From assembly GCA_016209705.1 (NCBI GenBank), contig JACQVR010000063.1:1-37557 (forward strand): 37,557 nt of DNA. Reading direction: 5' to 3'. Positions 1-8,546 of the stretch are shown one piece after another. Under the pieces are notes generated by a model that was given only the letters and a program-made list of their open reading frames with translations, made no database searches and had not been told where the DNA came from. The first letter of the stretch is position 1; every line of letters starts with the position of its first letter. The position numbers and the translations under genes are program-made. Origin of the DNA: Planctomycetota bacterium. Lineage in GTDB: Bacteria; Planctomycetota; MHYJ01; JACPRB01.

Positions 1-185
1 CACGCAAAGAGCGTCTGCGTAATGGTAAGGCCCGTCACCTGCTTCATGTCGAAGGCTCCGACTCCGAGAATCGGGGGAAGGTAGAGCAGCGCAGGCGCCA
101 TGAGAATTCCTCCCCCGATCCCCAAGAATCCCGAGAGCAGGCTGATCGCGAATCCGAGCGCGAGAAGTAGAATCGTCAACTCCAT
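1..185 (-). CDS. TSUP (TauE/SafE-type) permease, N-terminal part
   Basis: The gene runs off the left edge of the window, and only about 61 N-terminal residues are present. The protein starts MELTILLLALGFAIS and contains the glycine-rich GFLGIGGGI motif near residue 20, then APALLYLPP and a QVTGLT segment. This is the usual first helix and re-entrant motif of the sulfite/organosulfonate exporter family (TSUP). It would be an inner-membrane anion permease. It is transcribed divergently from the LysR gene 51 bp away, a common pairing in which the regulator controls the permease. The substrate cannot be told from this part. Confidence 0.8.
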   Translation of the reverse strand, partial: MELTILLLALGFAISLLSGFLGIGGGILMAPALLYLPPILGVGAFDMKQVTGLTITQTLFA

Positions 186-236
186 ATGCCTTGATTGTAG
201 GGTCGCCTTTGGCTATCCTGAATCCAGATAATACCT

Positions 237-1085
237 ATGACGCTTATCAAGCTTCTTGATAGAGAGCTTCCCGTCAAGATCGAATGGCTGCGCTCGTTCC
301 TGGCGGTGGTCGACTCGGGGGGATTCACGAAGGCCTCACGAGAACTGCGTCGGAGTCAGCCAGCGGTTTCGACGCACGTCAAGGAATTGGAAGCCAACTT
401 GGACGCCCGCCTCTTCGAGCTTGTCGGAGGCAGGACCCATCTCACTCCTTCGGGGAAGATCGCGGCGGTCCAGGGAGTTGTCACGCTGGGAGCCAGCACC
501 ACGCCGGGCAACTACCTTCTCCCCGCGCTCTTGGGTCGATTCGAGCGCACCCACCCCCGGGTCCGGACAATGCTTCTAATTGGAAACAGCGTCCAGATGT
601 TGGACCGCCTGACGGCCAACGAAGTGGACATCGGCGTGATCGGGATCGAACCCGACGCGCGCGACTTCATTTCCGGCCCTTTCCGGCGGGACGAAATAGT
701 GCTTTTTGCGTCACGGAAGCATCGCCTGGCACGAAGGCGTCGCGTTGCGGCCGCCGACCTGTCGGCGGAGCGTTTCCTGTTGCGCGACTCCGATTCCGCG
801 ACGCGTAGACTTTCCGATAGGTGGATGGAACAGCACGGGCTCCGTCCGCCCGTCATGCATCTCGGCTGTCCGGAATCGATCAAGCGCGCCGTGGCGGCCG
901 GGCTGGGGCTCGGATTCCTCTCCCGATTCGCAATCGAGTGGGAACTGAAACAGCGGAAGGTCGTAGTACTGCGCGCCTCCGGGCTCCCCATCCGGCGCCA
1001 GCTTTACGTCGTCCACCATCGGGGGAAGCATCCCTCCCCGGCCATGCGACATCTCTTGGCCGCCTTGGATTCTGAAAATCCGTAA
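237..1085 (+). CDS. LysR-family regulator lacking the linker helix
   Basis: The protein has 282 residues. Residues about 15-70 are a LysR winged helix-turn-helix (LRSFLAVVDSGGFTKAS, QPAVSTHVKELE, LTPSG). Residues about 80-280 are a periplasmic-binding-like effector domain starting VTLGASTTPGNYLLP, closest in feel to the CysL/CbbR branch. In the family about 30 residues of long dimerisation helix separate LTPSG from the G-x-x-x-GAS strand. Here only KIAAVQG lies between them, so an in-frame deletion of roughly 80-90 bases has removed the helix. The ATG at 237 is the only standard in-frame start before the domain. The gene is divergent from the TSUP permease. It may be a non-functional or altered regulator. 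Its 3' end abuts the decayed recQ fragment. Confidence 0.85.
   Translation: MTLIKLLDRELPVKIEWLRSFLAVVDSGGFTKASRELRRSQPAVSTHVKELEANLDARLFELVGGRTHLTPSGKIAAVQGVVTLGASTTPGNYLLPALLGRFERTHPRVRTMLLIGNSVQMLDRLTANEVDIGVIGIEPDARDFISGPFRRDEIVLFASRKHRLARRRRVAAADLSAERFLLRDSDSATRRLSDRWMEQHGLRPPVMHLGCPESIKRAVAAGLGLGFLSRFAIEWELKQRKVVVLRASGLPIRRQLYVVHHRGKHPSPAMRHLLAALDSENP
245..261. promoter_or_regulatory. Dyad resembling a LysR-type operator
   Basis: TATCAAG-CTT-CTTGATA is a perfect 7-bp inverted repeat with a 3-bp spacer and has the T-N11-A shape of LysR boxes. It lies in the first codons of the LysR reading frame and about 60 bp from the divergent permease start. Operator use is inferred. Confidence 0.4.
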
Positions 1086-1597
1086 AAGTCTCCCGATGAT
1101 GCCGAGCTCGGCATGATTCCGGAAGTCATGGCCCCACTGACGGACGCAGTGAGCCTCTTCGATTGCAAATGTCCGTACGAGCGACGCCACAGGAGTCTCC
1201 GGAATGCCCCCTCCCCGAACCGCCCGGGAGCGACGTAGAGGATGCGGACTGTCCCATTTGCCACGGACACCTCCACCCGGCGGCGCTCTCCGGCGTCGAG
1301 ACTGCTGTTGAGGAACGCGGACGCGATCCCCCGGGCCGCGAGGCGGTCCACCTGGTCCTTTATGAGCGAAATGAGCGGCGAGACTACAACCGTGAGTCCT
1401 GGTTCGAGGGGGGCGGGGGTCTGATAGCAATGCGACTTGCCCCTGCCCGTAGGGAGGACGACCAGCGCGTCGCGCCGGGCAAGCGACGCCTCAATCGCTT
1501 CCCGCTGGAGCGGGCGAAGATCGTCGAAGCCCCATGCCTCGCGCACCAGGTCGCGGATGGCCTCAGCGGGAACCGTGGGTTGGCGACCTGGGTCCAA
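1083..1597 (-). pseudogene. recQ: Decayed RecQ helicase, N-terminal fragment
   Basis: From a TTG at 1597 the frame reads a RecQ N-terminus: FDDLRPLQREAIEA, a Walker A variant VVLPTGRGKSHCYQTPA (the usual GGGKS is GRGKS), VVSPLISLIKDQVD, and ILYVAPGRF. Near 1160-1200 the homology jumps to another frame, which continues FAIEEAHCVRQWGHDFR, the DEAH-box motif with Glu for the first Asp. Homology then stops at about 1085, against the stop of the convergent LysR gene. A frameshift and the loss of helicase motifs III-VI, the RQC domain and HRDC show that this is a remnant. Intact RecQ has about 600 residues. It is best read as a truncation made when the neighbouring DNA arrived. Confidence 0.85.
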
Positions 1598-1624
1598 GGG
1601 CCTTCCTCCAAACTATCCATATAG

Positions 1625-2481
1625 GTGTGCGTCGGCTGCGCCGAAATGGGCAGAAAAAGAGCGGACGCCTTCTCCCAGGCTCCATCCTTCGAAATCTTCA
1701 AAAAAGCTGCGGCTTCTTCGGTCCCTCGCGCACACCGAGATGGCGATCCAGATTGCGCTTTGACGTTTCGTCCGCCGTATCACGGCGGGCCGTGATGAAT
1801 CGGGGAATCAAAACGGCAACAGTCAATGGAGAAACAAAAGGGGACACCCGTAACGGCAGCCCAAGCTTGATTACAGATATCCCCGGGCTCCTGAAGAGCA
1901 AACGGAAAAGAGGTTCAAGGGGGAAACGTGAAATCGGTCAAGAGTTAAAGCAGCCGGACCGGCTGCTGGCCCGCTGCAACGGTCACAGTCGCTGGACCGA
2001 GGGGCTGGCCGATTGACCTTCGCTCCTTCGACTTGTGAACCTGGCCCGGCGGATGGCCCGGTCAGCGTCCATAGCCCCTCAGGTGCGGCCCTTTTGGGTC
2101 GATCGAGAGGGAACTGGGGGAGTTGTTGTGTGACGATTGGAGCCGAAACCGATTTTTGAAACCTTTTTGAGCCGGGACTGCATCTTTACCGGTAGGTAGG
2201 TAATGAAGTCGCTTCGCGAACGCAACAGGGGCACGGGGCCCGGGCGCCGGTCCGCCAGCTTCCGTGATGCGATCCCCTCGGTTTTCGAGGGCGAGAAGGA
2301 ACCGCAGCGGTGAAATTTGAGCGATTTTTTCAGAATCGAACGATTCCTGACAACCTTTCAGGGGTCGAAACGCCATCTCTCAATAGAGAGACTCGATAGT
2401 TTGAGAAAGCATGGCCTGCGGAGAGCCATCAACGGGCGACCGAAGGCGCTCACCGTAGGTCTCTATAGAGGGATCTGTTGC
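1625..2481. other. Long gap without a convincing gene
   Basis: About 850 bp hold only reading frames without recognisable domains or good start sites. The stretch contains small inverted repeats just before the sigma gene: CTCTC-AATA-GAGAG at about 2379-2392, and a CTCTATAGAG palindrome at 2461-2470. These could be regulatory. Nothing else is supported. Confidence 0.5.
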
Positions 2482-3114
2482 ATGGCCCGCGTAATGACGG
2501 TTCGACAAGAAGTAGACCCGGGCCCACGGGAACCGAAGCCGGACCGGGAGGCCACTTGGGCCGCGTTCGAGCGATGCCGGGCGGGCGACCCAGAAGGCTG
2601 AGATGCATTTCTGATTCTTCTCTCTCGGTTCCGAAAGAGTCTCATCCGCCGCCTTTATTTCCGCTTCAAGCTCAAGTGGCACGACGCCGAGGACGCCGTA
2701 GCCGATGTCCTTCTGGCCTACTGCCGGCTCGCGCGCCCCAGCAAGGTTTCGCCGCCAAAGTACGGCGACTGGTGGAAGGAACTCCTCATGCGGGCGCGCC
2801 AGCAGGCCTGGATGAACAGGCGGCGGGCTCGCCGCCAGACGCCACTTGTGATCGGTGTGTCGGATCCCGATGAATTCCTGGAGTCGGCGGCGATCACAAC
2901 CGAAACGCCGTTTGACCGCGCGAGCCTTCTGGACGAGTTCGAACGCCTCGTCCAACGTATCGCGATCAAGCTCACGCCCCAAGAGCGGCGAATTCTATAC
3001 GCCAAGGCGCAGGGATTCACGGAACGGGAGATCGCCGACATCCTGGGAACGTCCCCGAAAACGGTCGGCACCCAATACGCCCGGGCACAAAAGAAGCTCC
3101 GGAGGTCCGCATAG
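2482..3114 (+). pseudogene. ECF-like sigma factor gene interrupted by in-frame TGA
   Basis: One continuous frame of 211 codons from the ATG at 2482 is broken only by TGA at 2599-2601 (codon 40). Before it the frame reads ATWAAFERCRAGDPEG. After it come DAFLILLSRFRKSLIRRLYF and WHDAEDAVADVLLAYC, which look like sigma region 2 (DAED type). The C-terminus, LTPQERRILYAKAQGFTEREIADILG then SPKTVGTQYARAQKKL, is sigma region 4 with its helix-turn-helix. The simplest reading is a nonsense mutation, for example of CGA or TGG. Sec insertion is less likely because no Cys is expected there, although a one-mismatch hairpin lies about 26 nt downstream. ATG 2788 could give only the C-terminal half. Confidence 0.7.
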
Positions 3115-3223
3115 ATAAAATTCTTGCTAGTAAATGGGCCACTTTGAGGTGCTATAGATATAGAGGAATCTCACGACGCCGAGAACCGGCTTCGATAGTG
3201 TTCTGCATGAACGGAGGAGGCCC

Positions 3224-3505
3224 ATGGACGAAGTCGAGCGGCTGACAGCCGAAATCCGACAGCTCCAGGAGGAACGGGATCGTTTGCGGCAAGAGGTCGC
3301 CCTGTGGCGCACCCGGTACTTCGAGCTCGCGAGGGCTTCGAAGCCGAAGGCGCCTGCCGACACCTCGATGTCCGGCGCGGCGCAGGCTCCGCATGTCGCA
3401 CCACAGGCGAGGTCAATACGCAATCCAATCAACCCACGCCAGTCGCCCGGCTGGTCCATCCCAAGCCGGGATCAGAATAGCCCGCGGGCGTGCGTCACGG
3501 TGTGA
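3224..3505 (+). CDS. Small coiled-coil protein
   Basis: The 93-residue protein begins MDEVERLTAEIRQLQEERDRL. Heptad-like spacing over residues 1-38 predicts a coiled coil, followed by a low-complexity Pro/Ala/Ser tail. A strong Shine-Dalgarno (GGAGGAGG) precedes the ATG. It sits between the sigma gene and the recombinase pair on the same strand, so it may be cargo of the integrated element. Such short coiled coils often occur as accessory proteins of transposases or recombinases, but no specific family is recognised and the function is unknown. Confidence 0.6.
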   Translation: MDEVERLTAEIRQLQEERDRLRQEVALWRTRYFELARASKPKAPADTSMSGAAQAPHVAPQARSIRNPINPRQSPGWSIPSRDQNSPRACVTV

Positions 3506-3510
3506 CACGC
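3488..3510. terminator. Hairpin over the stop of the coiled-coil gene
   Basis: GTCAC-GGT-GTGAC with flanking GCGT/ACGC gives a 5+4 bp stem with a 2-nt bulge, and the TGA lies within it. No U-tract follows, so it may instead be an operator for the recombinase pair that starts at 3529. Confidence 0.35.
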
Positions 3511-3528
3511 CGCCTGAGTATACTTTGA

Positions 3529-3726
3529 ATGGGAGCAGTGATTTTGGTGAAGAACTGGAGAGATCGGGAGAATGGGAATTCAGAAGTTGAGAAGGTTCCA
3601 GAAACAGTGGATGGAAAGGCGATTCCTCGGTTCGAGGAGCTTGATCGGCATCGGCTGGCCGAGTTCATCGCCGTCCTTGCGGATCTCGACCGCGCGCAGG
3701 CGCGGAAGGAAAGGAATGTAGCGTGA
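3529..3726 (+). CDS. Small protein translationally coupled to recombinase
   Basis: The 65-residue, charged protein contains KAIPRFEELDRHRLAEFIAVLADLDRAQARKERN. Its TGA overlaps the recombinase GTG in a GTGA arrangement, so the two are almost certainly co-translated. The start is uncertain: ATG 3529 gives 65 residues, and the in-frame GTG at 3547 would give 59. The family is not recognised. Small proteins in this position next to large serine recombinases are sometimes directionality or accessory factors, but nothing in the sequence proves this. Confidence 0.6.
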   Translation: MGAVILVKNWRDRENGNSEVEKVPETVDGKAIPRFEELDRHRLAEFIAVLADLDRAQARKERNVA

Positions 3727-5603
3727 GCGACAACGCGTTTCTGTACGTTCGGGTCTCGTCCCAGAAGCAGGAAGAGGGCTATTCGCTCGATGCACAGGAG
3801 CGGGCGGGCGAGGCCTACGCGGCGCGAAAGGATTTCGAGATCGTCCGCAAGTGGGTCGTCTCCGAGTCGGCAAAGAACGACGATCGCAAGGCCTTCGCCG
3901 AAATGATGCGGCTGGCCAAGGCCGACCGGACCGTGAGAGTGCTTCTTTTCGAAAAGACCGATCGCCTCACGCGCAACTTCATGGACCTCGTCAAGGTCTA
4001 CGACCTCATGGATAACCACGACAAGGAGTTTCATTTCTTCTCGACGGGGCTGGTCCTGAACAAGAACTCGCGTTCCAGCGAGAAGCTGAGGCTCGACATG
4101 GAGGTCGTCTTCGCGCGCAACTACATCAACAACCTCTCCGAGGAGGTCAAAAAGGGCCTCGCCGAGAAGGTCAAGGGCGGCGGATTCCCTGGCACGGCCC
4201 CGCTGGGGTACGTCAACAACGTCGAACGCCACGAGATCGAGCCCGACCCCGATCAGGCCGCGCTCGTTCGGAAGCTCTTCGAGCTTTATGCGACGGGCCG
4301 CTATACGCTCACGGATCTGACGAAGATCGTGCAGAAGGAGGGCCTCCGATATCGGAACAACCCGAAGCCCATCGCCCGAAGCGCCGTCTACCATACGCTC
4401 ACGAACCCCGTTTACTACGGGATGATCCGGTTCAACGGCCAGTTCGTTCCGGGGAAGCACCAGCCGCTCGTCTCCAAGGCGCTCTTCGGTCGCGTGCAAG
4501 AAATCCTGGGCCGCGAATCTCGCCCGCGAACGCAGAAGTTCGCCTTCCGCGGGATCGGCGTGTGCGGCCACTGCGAGTCGGCGATTACCGCCGAAACCAA
4601 GACGAAGCGCCTTCGGAGCGGCCGGAAGCTCCGCTACATCTACTACCATTGCACCGGCTACAAGGCCGGCAAGGTCTGCACCGGCTCCTATATTCGTGAG
4701 GAAAAGCTCGCGGCGGACCTTGGCGAACCCCTCAAGAACCTCAAGATCGACTTCGAGACGCTTCGGGAGATCCGGGCAGCACTCCGCGAGAACTTCAGCG
4801 CGGAGAAGGCGTATCACGAGGAGCGCCTGGGGGCGCTCAATATGGAGCTGGCGCGAATCAAGACGCGGCTGGAGCAAGCCTACAATGATCGCCTCGACGG
4901 GATCATTACCCCGGAGGAATTCGCCGATCGGGCGAAGGTGTGGCGCGAGCGGCAGATGGAGATCCAGCAAGAGATTGCCGCGCACCGCAAGGCCGATGTG
5001 AGCTACCTCGAGGAAGGTTCCCGCATCCTCGATCTCGCTCAGCGGGCGCACGGGATCTACACGAAAGAGACGGACAACTTCCAGCGCCGCAAGCTGGTCG
5101 ATCTCATGGTTTCGAAAGTGGCCATTTTGGACGGTCAGGCTGTTTCGAACCTGCGGGAACCGTTCGCTACGCTGTGCCAGGTGGCCGTAGCGGCCAAAAC
5201 AGTTATGCTTCCGAAGTTGTCAGAACTGCCCTTGCCCCACTTCCGGGTGATGAGCCGCCAAATCGGGAAACGGGCGTTCAAGCTGGCTGGGCGGCCAGGA
5301 TTCGAACCTGGACAGAAGGAACCAAAATCCTTCGTGCTACCGTTACACCACCGCCCAGAATCCGCGAGCCGATCCGCGGACCGGTCCGCGGATTCTAGCC
5401 GCCCGAGCTTTCTTGGGGAAGACGGTTCTCGCCGGAAGGAAGCCTATGAGGAAATCGGAACCGGGTGGCCGCCGTCGTCGACGCGCACGTATACCACTTC
5501 GGCTTCGGTCACCTTCACGCGCCGCCCGTCCGCGCGCCGCTCCGCTTCCACGTCCACCCGAACCGTGACCGACGTCGTTCCGCGGCGGAGGGTCCGCGTA
5601 TAG
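3723..5603 (+). CDS. Large serine recombinase at tRNA-Gln
   Basis: The GTG start gives an N-terminal resolvase domain with [15 protein letters not shown] (nucleophile Ser12), LDAQ and the arginine motif FEKTDRLTR near residue 80. A 'recombinase' domain ([24 protein letters not shown]) follows, then a zinc ribbon (CGHC ... CTG ... VCTG), then a long coiled coil around residues 370-440. The C-terminus [24 protein letters not shown] recurs near tRNA-Arg at 31.7 kb. The frame has no stop before it crosses tRNA-Gln antisense ([15 protein letters not shown]). It ends at 5603 inside the opposite-strand thioesterase, so the last 100 or so residues are probably a by-product of integration. It would integrate or excise DNA by site-specific double-strand exchange. 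It is coupled to the upstream small gene. Confidence 0.9.
   Translation: MSDNAFLYVRVSSQKQEEGYSLDAQERAGEAYAARKDFEIVRKWVVSESAKNDDRKAFAEMMRLAKADRTVRVLLFEKTDRLTRNFMDLVKVYDLMDNHDKEFHFFSTGLVLNKNSRSSEKLRLDMEVVFARNYINNLSEEVKKGLAEKVKGGGFPGTAPLGYVNNVERHEIEPDPDQAALVRKLFELYATGRYTLTDLTKIVQKEGLRYRNNPKPIARSAVYHTLTNPVYYGMIRFNGQFVPGKHQPLVSKALFGRVQEILGRESRPRTQKFAFRGIGVCGHCESAITAETKTKRLRSGRKLRYIYYHCTGYKAGKVCTGSYIREEKLAADLGEPLKNLKIDFETLREIRAALRENFSAEKAYHEERLGALNMELARIKTRLEQAYNDRLDGIITPEEFADRAKVWRERQMEIQQEIAAHRKADVSYLEEGSRILDLAQRAHGIYTKETDNFQRRKLVDLMVSKVAILDGQAVSNLREPFATLCQVAVAAKTVMLPKLSELPLPHFRVMSRQIGKRAFKLAGRPGFEPGQKEPKSFVLPLHHRPESASRSADRSADSSRPSFLGEDGSRRKEAYEEIGTGWPPSSTRTYTTSASVTFTRRPSARRSASTSTRTVTDVVPRRRVRV
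5284..5357 (-). tRNA. tRNA-Gln(TTG)
   Basis: The reverse strand folds as a full 74-nt cloverleaf: acceptor TGGGCGG/CCGCCCA, D-arm with GGTGGTGTAACGGTAGCAC, anticodon stem AAGGA/TCCTT around loop TTTTGGT (anticodon TTG), T-arm CCAGG-TTCGAAT-CCTGG, and encoded CCA. Its 3' end meets the reading frame of the serine recombinase, so it is the likely attachment site. Confidence 0.97.
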
Positions 5604-5833
5604 AAGGATACGGTGTCTCCCACGTAAACCGGCGCGACGAACACCACCTCCTTCATCGCCACCGTCACGTAACGGCCGGGCCCCTGCTTGCGCGCTTCCG
5701 CAGCGGCGGCCAGGTCCAGATGAGACAGGATCACCCCGCCGAAGATCGTTCCCGTTTCGTTCGTGTCCCGAGGGAGGAGCATCACCCGGATGGCGGGCAC
5801 GCGCCCGGGAAGAGAACCGGAGGCATCGGCCAT
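5444..5833 (-). CDS. Hotdog acyl-CoA thioesterase (YciA-like)
   Basis: The protein is about 129 residues, starting [10 protein letters not shown]. An upstream frame Met at 5869 would add 12 residues with no supporting signal. The motif [28 protein letters not shown] is the hotdog active-site region of cytosolic acyl-CoA hydrolases, with the catalytic Asp in HLD. It is followed by [23 protein letters not shown] and a C-terminal [10 protein letters not shown] strand. It should hydrolyse acyl-CoA to acid and CoA. It is the first intact chromosomal gene past the tRNA-Gln integration site. Its 3' end is overlapped by the run-on recombinase frame, which is why that tail is doubted. Confidence 0.88.
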   Translation of the reverse strand: MADASGSLPGRVPAIRVMLLPRDTNETGTIFGGVILSHLDLAAAAEARKQGPGRYVTVAMKEVVFVAPVYVGDTVSFYTRTLRRGTTSVTVRVDVEAERRADGRRVKVTEAEVVYVRVDDGGHPVPISS

Positions 5834-5933
5834 GGGCCTATCATAGCAATCCCCGATCAACGCGCACACCGTTCCGGCGGCGCGCTAATTGACGGGCCTT
5901 TTCGCGGGCCGTACAATCCGCTCGGCACACCCC

Positions 5934-6839
5934 ATGATCCGATACGGGATCGTCGTTCACGGTGGCGTGGGATCCCCCATCGCGTGGAAGGACGGATGCG
6001 TCCAGGCCGTTCGCCGAGGGATGGGCATCCTGGAACGCGGCGGAAACGCCGTGGACGCCGCCGTGGAATCGGCCGTCACGCTCGAGGACGACGGGCGCTA
6101 CAACGCCGGCTCAGGATCGTATCTCCGCCTGGACGGCGCCACGATCGAGATGGACGCTTCCGTCATGGATTCGTGCGGCGAACTCGGCAGCGTCGCCGCG
6201 ATCCAGCGCGTCCGCAACCCCGTCCTCGTGGCGCGCGAGGTTATGAAATCGCCCCACGTGCTCATGTGTGGGGAAGGGGCGGTCAAATTCGCCCGGCGGT
6301 GCGGATTCTCCGATTATTATCAGCCATCCTCGCGCGCTCGCGAGCACTATGAAACGATCCGGCAGGCGCTCAGCGGAGGCCGCTTCGAGGAGATGCGCCA
6401 AGCCTGGAAAGACTTCGATTTGAAGCGCCACTGGAACTTTCCCGTCCCCTACGAGTCCGTCTTCGCGGGGTGCGATACCATCGGCGCGGTCGCGCTCGAC
6501 CCGGCCGGGGTGCTCGCGACGGCGTGTTCGACGGGAGGAGCCAGTCCGATGCTCCACGGACGCGTCGGAGACACGCCGCTCGTCGGTTGCGGCTTTTATG
6601 CTGGACCGGCCGCGGCCGTCGCGACCACGGGGATTGGCGAAGAAATCATCCGCCGCATGCTGGCGCGCGCGGTGTACGATTGGATCGCGCAGGGCGAGGA
6701 AGTCCATCGGGCCTGCGAGCGGGCCGTCGGCGGGATGCCTCCGGAGGTCCCGGTCGGCGTCATCGCCGTGTCGCGGCGCGGCGCCGCGACCGCGGCCAGC
6801 CGGGACATGGCGGTTTGGAGCGACCTCAGCGATGCTTGA
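5934..6839 (+). CDS. Isoaspartyl peptidase/L-asparaginase-like Ntn hydrolase
   Basis: The start at 5934 (MIRYGIVVHGG) is preferred over TTG 5889 because the family begins at this strand. Motifs run in order: VVHGGVG, ERGGNAVDAAVESAVTLEDDGRYNAGSGS, and MDASVMD. The autocleavage site is FAGCDTIGAVALD, whose Thr becomes the N-terminal nucleophile, followed by STGGASPMLHGRVGDTPLVGCGFYA. The precursor self-cleaves into alpha and beta chains and hydrolyses beta-aspartyl peptides or asparagine. At 301 residues the size fits the family. The stop overlaps the start of the HD-GYP gene by 8 bases, suggesting co-transcription. Confidence 0.9.
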   Translation: MIRYGIVVHGGVGSPIAWKDGCVQAVRRGMGILERGGNAVDAAVESAVTLEDDGRYNAGSGSYLRLDGATIEMDASVMDSCGELGSVAAIQRVRNPVLVAREVMKSPHVLMCGEGAVKFARRCGFSDYYQPSSRAREHYETIRQALSGGRFEEMRQAWKDFDLKRHWNFPVPYESVFAGCDTIGAVALDPAGVLATACSTGGASPMLHGRVGDTPLVGCGFYAGPAAAVATTGIGEEIIRRMLARAVYDWIAQGEEVHRACERAVGGMPPEVPVGVIAVSRRGAATAASRDMAVWSDLSDA

Positions 6840-8454
6840 ACACAGCGGCTCCCGGATCCTGGAGGCGCTTCCTCGCGAGCATCACGATCTCGTCCGGAAG
6901 GTTCAGAAGCTCCAGGACATCGGCACCGCGCTCAGCGCGGAGCGGGATCTGGCCGCCTTGCTCTCCCTGATCCTCAAGGAGAGCCGCGTGCTCACGAACG
7001 CGGATTCCGGGAGCATCTACATCCGCCACGACGAAATCCAGGTTCAGGAGCGCGCGACCGCCAAAGACGTGGCGGCCCGGAGCACGCCGTACTTGATCCT
7101 GAAGATCACGCAGAACGATTCCATGGCCGCGCCGTTCCGGGAATTGAAGCTTCCCTTCGATCTCAGGACCGTCGCCGGGTTCGTCGCCAACAGCGGCAGC
7201 GTCGTCAATCTGGAGGACGTCTACAAACTGCCTTCCCACGTTCCCTTCACGTACAACCGGAGCTTCGACCAGACCTCCGGCTACCGCTGCAAGTCGATGC
7301 TGGTCGTTCCCATGCGCAATCGCGACGGTGAGATCAACGGGGTCATCCAGCTCATCAACAAGAAGGTCGATCCGAAGGTCCCGTTGAAGTCGCCCGCCGA
7401 CGTGGCGCGTTCCGTCGTTCCGTTCGATCCCTTCGACGAAGAGCTCCTGCTTTCGCTGGCCTCGCAGGCGGCGGTGTGCGTCGAGAAGACCACGCTTTAC
7501 GACGACATCGAACGGATGTTCGAGGGATTGGTCCAGAGCTTCACGCTGGCGCTGGAGCGGCGCAACCGCACCACGTACGGGCATTGCTTGCGCGTGGCGG
7601 AATATGCGGTCGCGATCGCCCAGGCGATCAACGAGGCTCCGGCCGGTCGTTTTCCCGGCGCGCGCTTCACTCCCGATCAGTTGAAGGAGTTGCGCTACGC
7701 CGCCCTGCTTCACGACATTGGCAAGATCGCCGTTCCGGAGGCGGTGCTCGACAAGCGAAACAAGCTGACCGACGAGGCGATGGGCGTCATCGAGTATCGC
7801 TTCCACTACTGGAAAGGTCGCCTGAGGGCCGACGGCCGGCTGACCCCGGACGTCGAAGCGCGGCTGGATCGCTGCCTCAGGCACATTCGTCAGGTCAATA
7901 TTCCCACGCCGCTCGCGGAAGCGGACAGCGGCCTCCTGCGCGAGATCCGCGCCGAGCGGTTCGTCGACGTGGACGGCGTGGAGAAGCCGCTGCTCACGGA
8001 CTTCGAATACGAAAACCTCTCGATCGAGCGGGGAAATCTGACGCCGCGGGAGCGAAAGCAGATCGAGCAACACATCGTCGATACGTGGGAAATCCTCAAG
8101 CGGGTCCCCTGGCCCAAGGAGGTGCGTCATGTGGCCAACCAGGCGGCGTGCCATCACGAGAAGGTGAACGGCGCCGGCTACCCGTGGGGATTCCGCGGCG
8201 ACGAGATCCCGCTGGGCGGGAGGATTCTGGCCATCGTGGATATCTTCGAGGCGCTCACGGCCAAGGACCGGCCGTACAAACCGGCGATCCCGATCGATAA
8301 GGCGTTGGCGATCCTCGACGACGAAGCCGCGCGCGGAGCGATCGATCGCGAGATCTACGCGCTCTTCAAGGAACGCGGGATCTACGGGCTGTTTTCGGGC
8401 GATACCGGTTTCGTTCGGCGGCCGGACCCCGAAGTTCTAAGTCCGAAGTTGTAA
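6832..8454 (+). CDS. GAF-HD-GYP putative cyclic-di-GMP phosphodiesterase
   Basis: The protein has 540 residues, with ATG 6832 inside the upstream gene's end. Residues about 25-225 form a GAF domain (IGTALSAERDLAALLSLIL, SMLVVPMRNRDGEINGVIQLIN). The HD-GYP domain starts near residue 245. It shows LLHDIGKIAVPEAVLDK (HD near 294) and HHEKVNGAGYP (about 440), the signature of c-di-GMP phosphodiesterases. Between HD and GYP lies an extra insert of roughly 85 residues (RFHYWKGRLRADG to SIERGNLTPRERKQIEQH). The insert also occurs in some GAF-HD-GYP subgroups. The protein is cytosolic, with no membrane segment. Its last codons (VLSPKL) are encoded by a heptad repeat. Confidence 0.92.
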   Translation: MLEHSGSRILEALPREHHDLVRKVQKLQDIGTALSAERDLAALLSLILKESRVLTNADSGSIYIRHDEIQVQERATAKDVAARSTPYLILKITQNDSMAAPFRELKLPFDLRTVAGFVANSGSVVNLEDVYKLPSHVPFTYNRSFDQTSGYRCKSMLVVPMRNRDGEINGVIQLINKKVDPKVPLKSPADVARSVVPFDPFDEELLLSLASQAAVCVEKTTLYDDIERMFEGLVQSFTLALERRNRTTYGHCLRVAEYAVAIAQAINEAPAGRFPGARFTPDQLKELRYAALLHDIGKIAVPEAVLDKRNKLTDEAMGVIEYRFHYWKGRLRADGRLTPDVEARLDRCLRHIRQVNIPTPLAEADSGLLREIRAERFVDVDGVEKPLLTDFEYENLSIERGNLTPRERKQIEQHIVDTWEILKRVPWPKEVRHVANQAACHHEKVNGAGYPWGFRGDEIPLGGRILAIVDIFEALTAKDRPYKPAIPIDKALAILDDEAARGAIDREIYALFKERGIYGLFSGDTGFVRRPDPEVLSPKL

Positions 8455-8464
8455 GTCCGAAGTC
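8430..8464 (-). repeat. Heptad tandem repeat (GACTTNG family), five units
   Basis: Read on the minus strand, five 7-nt units follow without gaps: GACTTCG, GACTTAC, AACTTCG, GACTTAG, AACTTCG. The array overlaps the end of the HD-GYP gene. The same heptad occurs in the opposite orientation at 11103-11137. Confidence 0.75.
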
Positions 8465-8546
8465 TGCACGGAACCGACCCCGCCGATTCGGCTTGGATTG
8501 GACTGGACGTTTCCGTACGTTATGCCCCTGAATAAGGAGAATCCCC

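Noticed and set aside
1534..2016. 160-codon plus-strand frame before the sigma gene
   Set aside because: No domain, no ribosome site, and its first half is antisense to recQ; cannot be supported.
2062..2376. 104-codon minus-strand frame
   Set aside because: No recognisable family or start signal; probably chance.
2599..2640. SECIS for the TGA in the sigma gene
   Set aside because: The hairpin has one mismatch and the residue is not a Cys position in sigma factors; kept only as a low-likelihood alternative.
1..3500. Left attachment copy of the tRNA-Gln 3' end
   Set aside because: By eye no match to the T-arm/acceptor sequence was found, so the left boundary of the element is not called.
5358..5603. 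Extra C-terminal domain of the recombinase
   Set aside because: It is antisense to the thioesterase and low-complexity Ser/Arg; it reflects the lack of a stop after integration.
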